Notes under the pieces: model-generated
What the model saw: the letters and a program-made list of their open reading frames with translations, nothing else
Databases searched by the model: none
Told to the model about the DNA's origin: nothing
Translations under genes and position numbers: made by a program
Shown here: in pieces, positions 34,905-44,284 of the stretch
How the letters are laid out: every line of letters begins with the position of its first letter
Numbering within the stretch: the first letter of the stretch is position 1
Source: Bacillota bacterium
GTDB lineage: Bacteria > Bacillota > Clostridia > Lachnospirales > Lachnospiraceae
Length of the DNA stretch: 47,705 bases
Reading direction: 5' to 3'
Assembly: GCA_023415595.1 (NCBI GenBank)
Contig: JAEZJW010000043.1
Span: forward strand, 1 to 47,705

Positions 34905-36821
34905 ATGGATAATAAGAACAATAAACCGAACAAAAACGGGATGCCGAACCGTACAGCGATTATCATAACACTGATATCCGCGCTGTTCCTCTGGTATATG
35001 TTTTCCATGGTTCAGGATCAGATCCGGGAAAGCACGAATAAAGAGGTAACCTATAATGAGTTTCTGAATATGCTCGATAACGGTAAACTCAAGTCCGTTG
35101 TAATACAGTCAGATAAGATCAAATTTGAACCCTTGGTTCAGCCAAATGAGACCTATGATATCACCTATTATACAGGATACATCTATAGTGATGATCTGGA
35201 TACCAGGCTGGAGGCGGCGAGCAAAAAATATAATATGGAGTATAAGCAGCAGGTAGTGGATAACCGGACCTCCATATTGGATAATATCATCTCGATGCTG
35301 CTGCCCTTTATTTTGATTTATGTGGTCATGTGGTTTTTATTCAAGGCCATCTCAAAGAACAGCGGCGGCGTTATGGGTGTCGGTAAGAGTAATGCGAAGG
35401 TCTATGTAGAGAAACAGACCGGTGTGACCTTTAAGGATGTGGCAGGACAGGAGGAAGCGAAGGAATCCCTCACAGAGATAGTGGACTTTCTTCATAACCC
35501 TGCAAAATATACCCGGATTGGTGCGAAGCTGCCGAAGGGAGCATTGCTAGTAGGACCTCCGGGAACCGGCAAGACACTGCTTGCAAAAGCAGTTGCTGGT
35601 GAGGCGAAGGTTCCTTTCTTCTCCCTGTCCGGTTCGGACTTCGTGGAGATGTTTGTCGGTGTCGGAGCCTCCAGGGTAAGAGACTTATTCAAGCAGGCAC
35701 AGCAGACAGCTCCCTGCATCATCTTCATCGATGAGATCGATGCCATCGGTAAGAGTAGGGATTCCCATTATGGCGGAGGCAATGACGAAAGAGAACAGAC
35801 CCTGAACCAGTTGCTTTCCAACATGGATGGCTTCGATTCCTCTAAGGGACTCGTCGTTCTCGGCGCAACCAACCGTCCGGAGGTACTGGATAAGGCACTG
35901 CTGCGTCCGGGGCGTTTTGACCGGAGAATTATCGTTGATAAGCCGGACCTGAAGGGTCGTGTAGACATCCTGAAGGTGCATTCCAAGAACGTACTGATGC
36001 ATGATTCCGTAGATCTGGAGGCAATCGCCCGCGCTACCAGCGGTGCCGTAGGTTCCGATCTTGCCAATATGATTAACGAAGCTGCGATCCTGGCAGTAAA
36101 GCAGGGAAGAACCGTTGTTACTCAGGAGGATCTGTTCGAATCCGTTGAAGTAGTCATCGCAGGTAAGGAGAAGAAGGACAGGATTCTTAGTAAGGAAGAG
36201 AAGAAGATCGTAGCATATCATGAGGTAGGCCACGCTTTGGTGACTGCACTGGAGAAGCATGCGGAGCCGGTACAGAAGATTACGATCGTACCTAGAACCA
36301 TGGGTTCTCTGGGTTATGTCATGCAGGTTCCTGAGGAGGAGAAATACCTGATGAGCCAGGATGAAATCATGGCTCGAATCGTTACCCTATATGGTGGCCG
36401 GGCTGCGGAGAAGCTGATCTTCGACTCGATTACAACAGGAGCTTCCAACGACATTGAAAAGGCAACCTCCTTAGCCAGAGCAATGGTTACCCAGTACGGT
36501 ATGTCCGAGAAATTCGGATTGATGGGACTGGAATCCGTAGAAAGCAAGTATTTGGATGGCAGACCAGTATTACAATGCGGTGAGGAAACCGCAGGAGAAA
36601 TAGATAAGGAAGTTATGGCGATCCTGAAGAGCTGCTATGAGAAGGCGGAAGTACTTCTGAAGGAAAACAGAGAGGTTCTGGATAAGATTGCTGATTATCT
36701 GATCAGCAAGGAGACCATCACCGGTGAAGAATTCATGAAGATTTACCGTGAGGTGAAAGGGATAGCTGGGGATAATAACGGATCCGCAGAAGAAAATAAA
36801 GAAGTATTCGCTAACATTTAA
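34905..36821 (+). CDS. ftsH: ATP-dependent zinc metalloprotease FtsH
   Basis: A 638-residue membrane-bound AAA protease. TM segments lie near residues 17-35 and 125-145. The AAA module has Walker A GPPGTGKT (217-224), Walker B IIFIDEIDAIG, and the second region of homology ending RPGRFDRR. The protease site is HEVGHA with His439 and His443 as zinc ligands. FtsH degrades membrane and short-lived regulatory proteins. GGAGG lies before the ATG at 34905. It has its own sigma-A promoter and is followed by a terminator, so it is probably transcribed alone. Confidence 0.97.
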   Translation: MDNKNNKPNKNGMPNRTAIIITLISALFLWYMFSMVQDQIRESTNKEVTYNEFLNMLDNGKLKSVVIQSDKIKFEPLVQPNETYDITYYTGYIYSDDLDTRLEAASKKYNMEYKQQVVDNRTSILDNIISMLLPFILIYVVMWFLFKAISKNSGGVMGVGKSNAKVYVEKQTGVTFKDVAGQEEAKESLTEIVDFLHNPAKYTRIGAKLPKGALLVGPPGTGKTLLAKAVAGEAKVPFFSLSGSDFVEMFVGVGASRVRDLFKQAQQTAPCIIFIDEIDAIGKSRDSHYGGGNDEREQTLNQLLSNMDGFDSSKGLVVLGATNRPEVLDKALLRPGRFDRRIIVDKPDLKGRVDILKVHSKNVLMHDSVDLEAIARATSGAVGSDLANMINEAAILAVKQGRTVVTQEDLFESVEVVIAGKEKKDRILSKEEKKIVAYHEVGHALVTALEKHAEPVQKITIVPRTMGSLGYVMQVPEEEKYLMSQDEIMARIVTLYGGRAAEKLIFDSITTGASNDIEKATSLARAMVTQYGMSEKFGLMGLESVESKYLDGRPVLQCGEETAGEIDKEVMAILKSCYEKAEVLLKENREVLDKIADYLISKETITGEEFMKIYREVKGIAGDNNGSAEENKEVFANI

Positions 36822-36872
36822 AATAAGAACATTGATTAATTACTTCTACTGAACAATCATAATATCAATGTC

Positions 36873-36917
36873 AAAAAAGGGTGGGATTCTGAAGTTCACT
36901 GAATCTTACCCTTTTCT
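36873..36917 (+). terminator. ftsH terminator
   Basis: AAAAGGGTGGGATTC (36875-36889) pairs with GAATCTTACCCTTTT (36901-36915) with wobble pairs around an 11-base loop, ending in a T-rich tract. Confidence 0.75.
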
Positions 36918-37001
36918 TTATTATGGTCATTGTCTTATCATGCTTATTTCTGAAGTTGCTTTGGGTATTTTATTGGGTTTAGTAATTTGATATTTGCATG
37001 G

Positions 37002-37031
37002 TTGACAAATTGACAAATATATACATATAAT
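37002..37031 (+). promoter_or_regulatory. Sigma-A promoter of the AT-rich insert
   Basis: TTGACA (37002-37007), 18 bases, TATAAT (37026-37031): both hexamers are perfect consensus. A second TTGACA overlaps the spacer at 37010-37015. It precedes the small anchored protein gene by about 30 bases. Confidence 0.8.
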
Positions 37032-37066
37032 TAATTGATATTATAATATTATTATTGGAGGATTAT

Positions 37067-37570
37067 ATGAAAAATAAGATACAAAAAAAACCTACTATTA
37101 TTTTTTTTATATTTGTAGTTGTACTAATAATATTATTTGTAATCAATTTATCTTATACAAAAACATCTACTACTAAAACAAAAACCAAATATTTTATTAG
37201 TAAATATGGAAGTTTTGAGTTAGAAGTTCCAGATAATTGGGAATGTGTTAATGAACCATTTTTTGAATCAACAGATGAATATGAAGGATCGCCGGATGGC
37301 GGTATGAGAATTCGTATTGATGATGATTCATTCATCTATATTAGAGTATCTAGATCTCGGAATCACTACAATGGTAAATTTCAAGAATCTATAATAACTA
37401 ATGATGGATTAACAGTTAAAGCCTATTCCTATAATAATGATGGAAGGATTAATGAAATTATATTTACTGATTTTATTGGTGTCGTAATAAAAGTAAATAA
37501 TGATGACGTTTATGATATGAATAAAAAAAATATTATAGAATTAGTAAAGAGCATAAAATTGAAAAAGTAA
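37067..37570 (+). CDS. Small membrane-anchored protein of unknown function
   Basis: A 167-residue protein. A Lys-rich start is followed by a strong hydrophobic segment (residues about 11-30, IIFFIFVVVLIILFVIN), so it is probably anchored with the rest outside. The exported part is short, acidic and beta-rich, with FELEVPDNWECV; it resembles PsbP-like or lipoprotein-type domains that begin with an FxxxxP-x-W motif, but I cannot assign a family. The ATG at 37067 follows GGAGG. Base composition is much more AT-rich than flanking genes, as in the next gene, consistent with transfer. Confidence 0.75.
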   Translation: MKNKIQKKPTIIFFIFVVVLIILFVINLSYTKTSTTKTKTKYFISKYGSFELEVPDNWECVNEPFFESTDEYEGSPDGGMRIRIDDDSFIYIRVSRSRNHYNGKFQESIITNDGLTVKAYSYNNDGRINEIIFTDFIGVVIKVNNDDVYDMNKKNIIELVKSIKLKK

Positions 37571-37692
37571 ATAAATATTAATTGAAATTGTAAGTTCGGA
37601 TGGGGGAATTTACTTTTTCATTTTATTACCTTGCATTTAATTCCTCATTCCTTGTAGCGATATATGTTAATGCATTATTAAGGAGGGATACT

Positions 37693-38853
37693 ATGAAAAG
37701 AAAGGTAAGGTTGAATAGCATTATAACTGGTCTTCTTTTTACAACAATAGTTACTATTAATATTTTTTTTAGTCCAACATCTATAGGAGCTGCAAAAAAT
37801 GAATCATCTATGGTAAAAAGCACTCTAGATAAAGCAATAGGTGAGGCTGCTAAAAACTATAAAACAGAATTCGATTTGTCCTCTCCAGAAAATCCTATTG
37901 AATTTAATGAACAAACTTTTAAATCTTACTATATTAGTACGGACAATGTTATATTTGAACATCAAGGATTATCTGCATTTATCGATCTTATAGGGGTTAC
38001 ATTTGATGATAAATACATAAATATTAGTGAATATGCTAATTGGTCGAGCGATAATCAAGAAGTTGCATTTGCTGATTTAGGTAGAATTATAGCTGATGGT
38101 AAAGGTAATGCCACAGTTACTGTTTCGTATGGTGATTATAATCACAAAATAAAAGTAAATGTAAAAAAATATGTTGATTTACAGAAAATGATAGACGATA
38201 TAAATAATGAAAAAATATCATCTTTTTCGTTAACTCCTACTGAAAGAGAAGAAATTAGAAGTCGTGGCATGGGCATGTTAAATTATTTGTGGATACCTAA
38301 TAACAATGTAAGAGGATGGAGAAACAATTATACTTTTACTTCGGGTAATGTATATATTGGAATCCCATATTCACAAACAGATTATCAATGTAATTTAGAT
38401 GATTTTAAATATAATTTTAATAATCCTAATACAACTGGTTTTTACACAAATTATACTCGCACATTTACATATAGTGATGGAACATCAGAAACTATAATAA
38501 TGCCAAAGTATGGAAATGACTGTTCTGGTTTTGTTTCTATTTCATGGGGTATTAGTAGACAGACTACAAAATCGTTTTTAGCAGGTATTAAAAGTGGTAC
38601 TTATCCTAAAGTAGGTAGTTATACATATACTGATAGTTCCTATCCAACGGCTTCGGTACTTGAAACTGCATATACGAGTTTGGATAAAGGAGATGCGGTT
38701 GTTAAAAATGGTCATACATTTCTAATTGCAGCTAATGATATTCCGAATTCAAGAGTTATTGCATATGAGCAGACCCCATATATAACCCGTGTTCAAGCAT
38801 GGTCATACTCTGATATGGCATCTGATGGCTATTTACCTTTTGCAAAAAAATAA
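37693..38853 (+). CDS. Secreted NlpC/P60-like protein with Ig-like domain
   Basis: A 386-residue protein with a signal peptide (MKRKVRLN then a hydrophobic stretch, probable cleavage after SIGA). Residues about 95-160 resemble a Big_2-type Ig-like domain (WSSDNQEVAFADLGRII, then GNATVTVSYGDYNHKIKV). The C-terminal 130 residues hold NDCSGFVSISWG with Cys277 and a later NGHTFLIA with His341, the Cys-His arrangement of NlpC/P60 peptidoglycan endopeptidases. The ATG at 37693 follows AGGAGGG and gives the signal peptide; an earlier in-frame start adds a second hydrophobic stretch and lacks a ribosome site. AT-rich like its neighbour at 37067. Confidence 0.8.
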   Translation: MKRKVRLNSIITGLLFTTIVTINIFFSPTSIGAAKNESSMVKSTLDKAIGEAAKNYKTEFDLSSPENPIEFNEQTFKSYYISTDNVIFEHQGLSAFIDLIGVTFDDKYINISEYANWSSDNQEVAFADLGRIIADGKGNATVTVSYGDYNHKIKVNVKKYVDLQKMIDDINNEKISSFSLTPTEREEIRSRGMGMLNYLWIPNNNVRGWRNNYTFTSGNVYIGIPYSQTDYQCNLDDFKYNFNNPNTTGFYTNYTRTFTYSDGTSETIIMPKYGNDCSGFVSISWGISRQTTKSFLAGIKSGTYPKVGSYTYTDSSYPTASVLETAYTSLDKGDAVVKNGHTFLIAANDIPNSRVIAYEQTPYITRVQAWSYSDMASDGYLPFAKK

Positions 38854-39050
38854 AAAAGTGACTCCTTCAATTTTTATCTAGAGTGGATAAAATGAATAGA
38901 ACATACACTTTTCTATGTTATATTTCATTGTAATGATCAGTAAATAATTATTCATGACTTGTGAAAGCGATATAAGCCACTTGACCATTGGGAATGTATC
39001 TTATACTCACACTAACATTAACTGTAAATTTTTATACAGGCTGATACATT

Positions 39051-39095
39051 GAGTCCGTTCGGCTTCCTTAATACATAAGGAAAACGCGCGGACTC
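39051..39095 (+). terminator. Two-part hairpin in the 38854-39199 gap
   Basis: GAGTCCG (39051-39057) pairs with CGGACTC (39089-39095), and within it TTCCTTA (39064-39070) with TAAGGAA (39076-39082). A weak TTTCCTTG follows. It lies just before the uvrC promoter and may end the upstream unit. The rest of this gap is AT-rich and shows no gene. Confidence 0.55.
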
Positions 39096-39114
39096 TTTCC
39101 TTGTCTCATATTCA

Positions 39115-39143
39115 TTGACAAAGCCGGGCAAAGGATTTACAAT
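39115..39143 (+). promoter_or_regulatory. Sigma-A promoter of uvrC unit
   Basis: TTGACA (39115-39120), 17 bases, TACAAT (39138-39143). The leader to uvrC is about 50 bases. Confidence 0.82.
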
Positions 39144-39199
39144 TTTTATGACTCTAATTGTTTGTATACCTAAGGAAAGCTTGATTTCAGGAGATCACC

Positions 39200-41062
39200 A
39201 TGTTTAATATAGAAGAAGAATTAAAAAAGCTTCCGGCGAAGCCCGGGGTTTATATTATGAGGGATAAGAAGGATACGATCATCTATGTCGGTAAAGCTAT
39301 TATCCTGAAAAACAGGGTAAGGCAGTATTTTCAGAATAGCCGTAACCTTTCTCCGAAGATTCAGCAGATGGTTGAAAATATTGACCATTTTGAATATATC
39401 ATTACTGATTCCGAGATAGAGGCTCTGGTTCTGGAAAGTAACCTGATTAAGGAGCATTGGCCGAAATATAACACCATGCTGAAGGATGATAAGTCCTATC
39501 CCTATATTCGTGTCACTGTGAACGAGGCATATCCCAGGGTTCTGTTTTCCAGAGAGTTAAAAAAGGACAAATCCAAATACTTCGGTCCCTATCCCAGTGC
39601 CGGTGCCGTAAAGGATATTCTGGAGCTGCTGCGGAAAATCTATAAGATAAGGACCTGCAACCGGAATCTTCCCAAAGATATCGGAAAGGAACGGCCCTGC
39701 CTGTATTACCACATGGGTCAGTGCGATGCTCCCTGCCAGGGGTATATCTCGGAAGAGGATTATGGGGCTAATATTAACGAGGTTGTCGAGTTCCTAAGCG
39801 GTGATTACACCAGAGTGGTGAAAATGCTGGAGGACCGGATGAAGGAAGCAGTGGAGAACCTGGAGTTTGAAAAAGCGGCTCAGGTAAGAGATCTCTTAGG
39901 CAGCGTGAAACAGATCGTAAGTAAACAGAAGATAACAAATACCGATCAGGGAGACCGGGATATTATAGCCTTTGCCAGAGCTAAGGACGAGGCTGTCGTG
40001 CAGACGTTCTTTATCCGCGGAGGTAAGCTGATCGGCAGGGATCATTTCCACCTGACCGGGGTCGAGGGAGAGACTGACAGTCAGGTCATGACCAGCTTTG
40101 TCAAGCAATTCTATGCAGGAACCCCCTATATACCGAAGGAAATCTTCTTAGGCTCGGAGCTGGAGGAAGTGGAGTTGATCGAGGAATGGCTCGGCAGCAG
40201 AAGGGGTCAGAAGGTATATCTGAAGGTTCCGAAGAAGGGTGACAAGGAGAAGCTGGTGGAGTTGGCCAGAAAAAATGCCGAGCTGGTATTATCCCAGGAT
40301 GTGGATAAAATCAAGAGAGAGGAAGCCAGAACGACCGGTGCGCTCGGGGAACTGGCGGATTACCTAAGCCTTCCGATGATCAGCAGGATTGAATCCTTTG
40401 ATATCTCTAATACCTCCGGTTTTGAGACCGTCGGCTCCATGGTCGTTTATGAGAACGGAAAGCCAAAGAGAGCGGATTATCGTAAATTTAAGATCAAGAC
40501 GATCCATGGTCCGGATGATTACGCAGCCATGTACGAGATGCTGACGAGGCGTTTTGTCCATGGGATGAAGGAACAGGAGGAGCTTCGGGACAAGAAGCTG
40601 GATGAATCCCTGGGCAGCTTTACGAAATATCCGGATTTAATACTGATGGACGGTGGTAAGGGACAGGTCGGAATCGCTTTAAGGGTATTGGAGGAATTAA
40701 AGCTTAACATTGCAGTATGCGGTATGGTAAAGGACGATAATCACAGAACCAGAGGTCTTTATTATGATAATGAAGAGCTCCCGATCAATAAGAGCAGTGA
40801 ACTGTTCCACCTGATTACCAGGATCCAGGATGAAACCCATCGCTTTGCGATAGAATATCATAGGACGCTCAGACAGAAGAGCCAGGTGCATTCCATTCTG
40901 GATGACATCAGCGGGATCGGACCCACCCGCAGAAGAGCTCTGATGAAGCATTTTAAATCCCTGGAGGCCATCCAGGCAGCAGAAATCGAGGACATTATGA
41001 AGGTACCTGCCATGAATCGTAAGGCAGCAGAAGAGGTATATGGATTTTTTCATAAAGAGTAG
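39200..41062 (+). CDS. uvrC: Excinuclease ABC subunit C (UvrC)
   Basis: A 620-residue UvrC. The N-terminal GIY-YIG nuclease domain shows KPGVYIMRD and IIYVGKA (residues about 14-32). A Cys-rich segment (CNRNL, CLYYHMGQCDAPC) and a UVR motif (LEFEKAAQVRDLL near 220) follow. The RNase H-like nuclease has FDISNTSG and LILMDGGKGQ, and the C terminus is a helix-hairpin-helix domain (DISGIGPTRRRALMKHF). It makes both incisions in nucleotide excision repair. GGAGATCACC precedes the ATG. Confidence 0.97.
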   Translation: MFNIEEELKKLPAKPGVYIMRDKKDTIIYVGKAIILKNRVRQYFQNSRNLSPKIQQMVENIDHFEYIITDSEIEALVLESNLIKEHWPKYNTMLKDDKSYPYIRVTVNEAYPRVLFSRELKKDKSKYFGPYPSAGAVKDILELLRKIYKIRTCNRNLPKDIGKERPCLYYHMGQCDAPCQGYISEEDYGANINEVVEFLSGDYTRVVKMLEDRMKEAVENLEFEKAAQVRDLLGSVKQIVSKQKITNTDQGDRDIIAFARAKDEAVVQTFFIRGGKLIGRDHFHLTGVEGETDSQVMTSFVKQFYAGTPYIPKEIFLGSELEEVELIEEWLGSRRGQKVYLKVPKKGDKEKLVELARKNAELVLSQDVDKIKREEARTTGALGELADYLSLPMISRIESFDISNTSGFETVGSMVVYENGKPKRADYRKFKIKTIHGPDDYAAMYEMLTRRFVHGMKEQEELRDKKLDESLGSFTKYPDLILMDGGKGQVGIALRVLEELKLNIAVCGMVKDDNHRTRGLYYDNEELPINKSSELFHLITRIQDETHRFAIEYHRTLRQKSQVHSILDDISGIGPTRRRALMKHFKSLEAIQAAEIEDIMKVPAMNRKAAEEVYGFFHKE

Positions 41063-41178
41063 AGGCGATGTAAGCATTTACAGAGCGGGAAGATAATGAT
41101 AAAATAAAAGGAAGAATGTGAGCCGGAAGGAATGGGACGCTGTTGCTACAGCTGCCGGAGCTGTTTGCCTATCATATA

Positions 41179-41209
41179 TTTGTGCTGATGCCGAAACATA
41201 ACGGGTATC
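41179..41209 (+). promoter_or_regulatory. Leader motif shared with fliD (hprK copy)
   Basis: The segment begins TTTGTGCTGATGCC and ends CGGGTATC, and resembles 6690-6719 throughout. GATGCC can pair with GGTATC (one G-U). It ends 22 bases before the hprK start, exactly as the other copy does before fliD. Confidence 0.4.
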
Positions 41210-41231
41210 TGCAGAATGGAGGATTACTACT

Positions 41232-42161
41232 ATGTATACTGTGGAATTGGTTGGTTTAATTGAGAAAATGAATTTGGAGAATTGCACTCCGGAGATCGAT
41301 ATCAAGGGCATCAGGATCTCACAGCCGGATGTAAACAGGCCGGCATTACAGCTGGCAGGCTTCTATGACCACTTTGATTCAGAGCGTGTTCAGGTCATCG
41401 GCCATGTGGAGCAGGCCTACATGCAGCAGTTAAGTCGGCAGGAGCAGCTGAATATAATCAGCAGACTGATGGATTATAAGGTCCCTTGCATCGTATTCTG
41501 CAGGAATATGGAGATTCCGGAGGAGATTATCAAGCTTGCGATCGAGAAGGAGGTACCGCTTCTTCGGACCTCAAAAACCACGTCTTCCTTTATGGCAGAA
41601 GTGATCCGTTGGCTGAATGTGGAGCTGGCACCAAGAATTACGATCCATGGGGTATTGGTCGATGTCTACGGCGAAGGTATCCTGATTATGGGTGAGAGCG
41701 GAATCGGTAAGAGTGAGGCAGCCTTGGAATTAATTAAGCGTGGGCACCGACTTGTGGCAGACGATGTAGTAGAAATCAAGAAGGTCAGTGATGATACCCT
41801 GATTGGCACATCTCCGGATATCACCAGACATTTTATCGAGCTGAGAGGTATCGGAATCATCGATGTTAAAACCCTCTTTGGTGTGGAAAGCGTAAAGAAT
41901 ACACAGGGAATCGATCTTGTGATCAAGCTGGAGGAGTGGAACAGGGATAAGCAATATGACAGACTCGGTCTGGAGGAGACTTATATTGAGTTCCTTGGGA
42001 ATAAGATCGTATGTCACTCCATCCCCATCCGTCCGGGCAGAAACCTGGCGATCATCTGTGAGTCGGCTGCTGTGAATTACCGCCAGAAGAAGATGGGCTA
42101 CAATGCAGCGCAGGAGCTTTACAACAGAGTAACCAATAACCTGAGGAAAGGTGAAAACTAG
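41232..42161 (+). CDS. hprK: HPr kinase/phosphorylase (HprK)
   Basis: A 309-residue HprK. The C-terminal kinase domain has Walker A GESGIGKS (154-161), the VADDVVEI stretch and the family signature ELRGIGIIDVKTLFG. It phosphorylates Ser46 of HPr and Crh, the signal for CcpA-dependent catabolite control. A likely partner, a Crh-like protein with Ser46, is encoded 4 kb downstream in the same block. AATGGAGGA precedes the ATG; the stop codon abuts the next start. Confidence 0.97.
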   Translation: MYTVELVGLIEKMNLENCTPEIDIKGIRISQPDVNRPALQLAGFYDHFDSERVQVIGHVEQAYMQQLSRQEQLNIISRLMDYKVPCIVFCRNMEIPEEIIKLAIEKEVPLLRTSKTTSSFMAEVIRWLNVELAPRITIHGVLVDVYGEGILIMGESGIGKSEAALELIKRGHRLVADDVVEIKKVSDDTLIGTSPDITRHFIELRGIGIIDVKTLFGVESVKNTQGIDLVIKLEEWNRDKQYDRLGLEETYIEFLGNKIVCHSIPIRPGRNLAIICESAAVNYRQKKMGYNAAQELYNRVTNNLRKGEN

Positions 42162-43106
42162 ATGGAACAGATATGTTTTGGTGTGGATATCGGAGGAACA
42201 GCCGTTAAGGTGGGTTTGTTCACTTCGGGTGGAAAGCTCCTTAAGAAATGGGACTTCGCTACGAAGAGGACCGGTAACGGCAGGGATATCCTGAAGGATG
42301 TGGCAGAATTTATTCAGGGCAAAATCCGCGAGATGGAGCTGAAACGGGATGAGATTATCGGTATTGGGGTTGGAATACCCGGGCCGGTAAAGGAGAATGG
42401 GGAGGTCCTGGAGCTGGCGAATTTGGGCATGGGGCATTTTAATATAGAAGAAGAGCTGAAGGAACTGACCGGATTCCAGGTTAAGGCGGGTAATGATGCG
42501 AATGTTGCCGCGCTCGGAGAGCAATGGCAGGGAAGCGGTAAGGGCTATCAGAACATGGTATTGGCTACACTGGGTACAGGGGTTGGCGGCGGTATCATAA
42601 TAAACGGCAACATACTGGCAGGAAGCAACGGAGCTGCCGGTGAAATCGGCCATATGTTCGTGAACGAAGCAGAGGAATCCCGCTGTGGCTGCGGTAAGAA
42701 GGGCTGCCTGGAGCAGTATGCCTCTGCGACCGGGATTGTAAGAATGGCGAAAGCCCTGCTGAAAGCCTCTGCAGAGGAGAGTAAGCTTCGCGGTATGGAG
42801 GAAATAAGTGCGAAGATGGTTTTTGATGCCGCTAAGACGGGAGATAAACTTGCCCTGAAGACTGTGGAGGAGGCCTGCAGATATCTCGGTGTGGCATTTT
42901 CCCACATTGCCCAGGTGATTGATCCGCAGGTTTTTGTAATCGGCGGCGGTGTGTCCAAGGCCGGTGAAATCATTACAGATACCGTTAAGAAGCATTATGA
43001 GAATAATGTAATGGATGCATTAAAGAATAAGGAATTCCGTTTGGCTACCCTGGGGAATGACGCCGGAATCTATGGAAGTGCGAAACTGATCCTTGCATCA
43101 AAATAA
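42162..43106 (+). CDS. glcK: ROK family glucokinase
   Basis: A 314-residue ROK kinase. VDIGGTAVKVGLF is the ATP-binding loop, GIPGPV, NDANVAALGE and GTGVGGGII are the sugar/ATP motifs, EIGHM holds the sugar-binding residues, and CGCGKKGCLEQYAS carries the zinc ligands. These features are typical of Firmicute glucokinases that phosphorylate glucose to glucose 6-phosphate. The start directly abuts the hprK stop, so the two are cotranscribed, linking glucose entry to HprK signalling. Confidence 0.92.
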   Translation: MEQICFGVDIGGTAVKVGLFTSGGKLLKKWDFATKRTGNGRDILKDVAEFIQGKIREMELKRDEIIGIGVGIPGPVKENGEVLELANLGMGHFNIEEELKELTGFQVKAGNDANVAALGEQWQGSGKGYQNMVLATLGTGVGGGIIINGNILAGSNGAAGEIGHMFVNEAEESRCGCGKKGCLEQYASATGIVRMAKALLKASAEESKLRGMEEISAKMVFDAAKTGDKLALKTVEEACRYLGVAFSHIAQVIDPQVFVIGGGVSKAGEIITDTVKKHYENNVMDALKNKEFRLATLGNDAGIYGSAKLILASK

Positions 43107-43265
43107 AGACTGCGGAATAAAGTGAATTATGCATAGCATAATGCACCTGGAAGTTTGTACCTACATAAAGAGTAAAGTATCTTGGTAAAACCAAAATTTT
43201 AACTCTTGGAACAAACTGATTCAAGGGGAAGTTGTGCAGGAAAGTTATTAAGTAGGAGGTCAGTC

Positions 43266-44186
43266 TTGGAGGATCAATTTATAACGGAATTAAATCAGAT
43301 TTTACCTGCGGGACGAATCCTGGTGAAGGAGCGGATGGAGAACCATACCTCCCTTCATTTAGGTGGGGAAGCGGACTATATGGTCCTTCCTGCGAAAGAA
43401 GAAGAGATAAAAGAAGTGATTTTACTGTGCAGACAGAGCAAGGTTCCCTATTATATCATGGGGAACGGCAGTAACCTGCTGGTGGCCGATTCCGGTTATC
43501 GTGGTTTGATCATAAAACTGGGTGAGAATTTCTCCGGAATTCAGTTTGGCGAGGATGGCATTGTAACTGCGCAGGCAGGGGTACTTCTATCCAAGCTTGC
43601 AAATGAGGTTGCCAGACATAGTCTGACCGGGTTTGAGTTTGCCGCAGGAATTCCCGGAACTCTGGGAGGGGCAGTTACAATGAATGCAGGTGCCTATGAC
43701 GGTGAAATGAAGCATTGCATCCTGTCAGCCAGAGTGATGGATCAGGAAGGGAACATATTTACCCTGAGCAAAGACGGGCTTCAGCTTGGTTATCGGACCA
43801 GTCTGCTGCAGAAGGAAAATTTAATTGTAATTGATGCGAGTATGAAATTCAGTTTAGGAGATTATGATAAAATCATAGGCAGGATAAAGGAGTTGAATAC
43901 GCTCCGAAGGGAAAAGCAGCCGTTGGAGCAATACAGCGCCGGAAGTACTTTTAAAAGACCTGAAGGATATTTTGCAGGGAAACTGATCCATGATGCTGGA
44001 TTAAGAGGCCATACCCTGGGTGGTGCGCAGGTATCGGAGAAGCATTGCGGTTTTCTGATTAATAAAGAGAATGCCACAGCCGGGGAATTCTTAGGATTGA
44101 TTAATGAAGTGACAAAAATCGTTGAGGAGACCTCCGGTGTAAAGCTGGAACCGGAAGTGAAGCTTCTGGGTTTTGAAGCCCCTTAA
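43266..44186 (+). CDS. murB: UDP-N-acetylmuramate dehydrogenase (MurB)
   Basis: About 306 residues with a TTG start at 43266, chosen because TAGGAGGT (43253-43260) is five bases upstream; a longer in-frame TTG at 43206 lacks one. FAD-binding motifs are MGNGSNLLVADSGYRG, GIPGTLGGAVTMNAGAYDGE (two parts) and LGYRTS. AGSTFKRPEG carries the catalytic Ser, and the C-terminal EPEVKLLG the Glu. It reduces UDP-GlcNAc-enolpyruvate to UDP-MurNAc in peptidoglycan synthesis. The length fits type II MurB of Firmicutes. Confidence 0.96.
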   Translation: MEDQFITELNQILPAGRILVKERMENHTSLHLGGEADYMVLPAKEEEIKEVILLCRQSKVPYYIMGNGSNLLVADSGYRGLIIKLGENFSGIQFGEDGIVTAQAGVLLSKLANEVARHSLTGFEFAAGIPGTLGGAVTMNAGAYDGEMKHCILSARVMDQEGNIFTLSKDGLQLGYRTSLLQKENLIVIDASMKFSLGDYDKIIGRIKELNTLRREKQPLEQYSAGSTFKRPEGYFAGKLIHDAGLRGHTLGGAQVSEKHCGFLINKENATAGEFLGLINEVTKIVEETSGVKLEPEVKLLGFEAP

Positions 44187-44284
44187 TTTCATAGATATAA
44201 TAAAGTATATACCCAAAGGATTAACGGAGTAACTGATCGGGACTGCTTTCAGGACTGGTTAAAGTGAAACAAGAGAGGTCAGGT

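Noticed and set aside
41730..42995. 421-residue open frame on the minus strand
   Set aside because: It lies opposite hprK and the ROK kinase, which have full family motifs; the antisense product has no recognisable feature.
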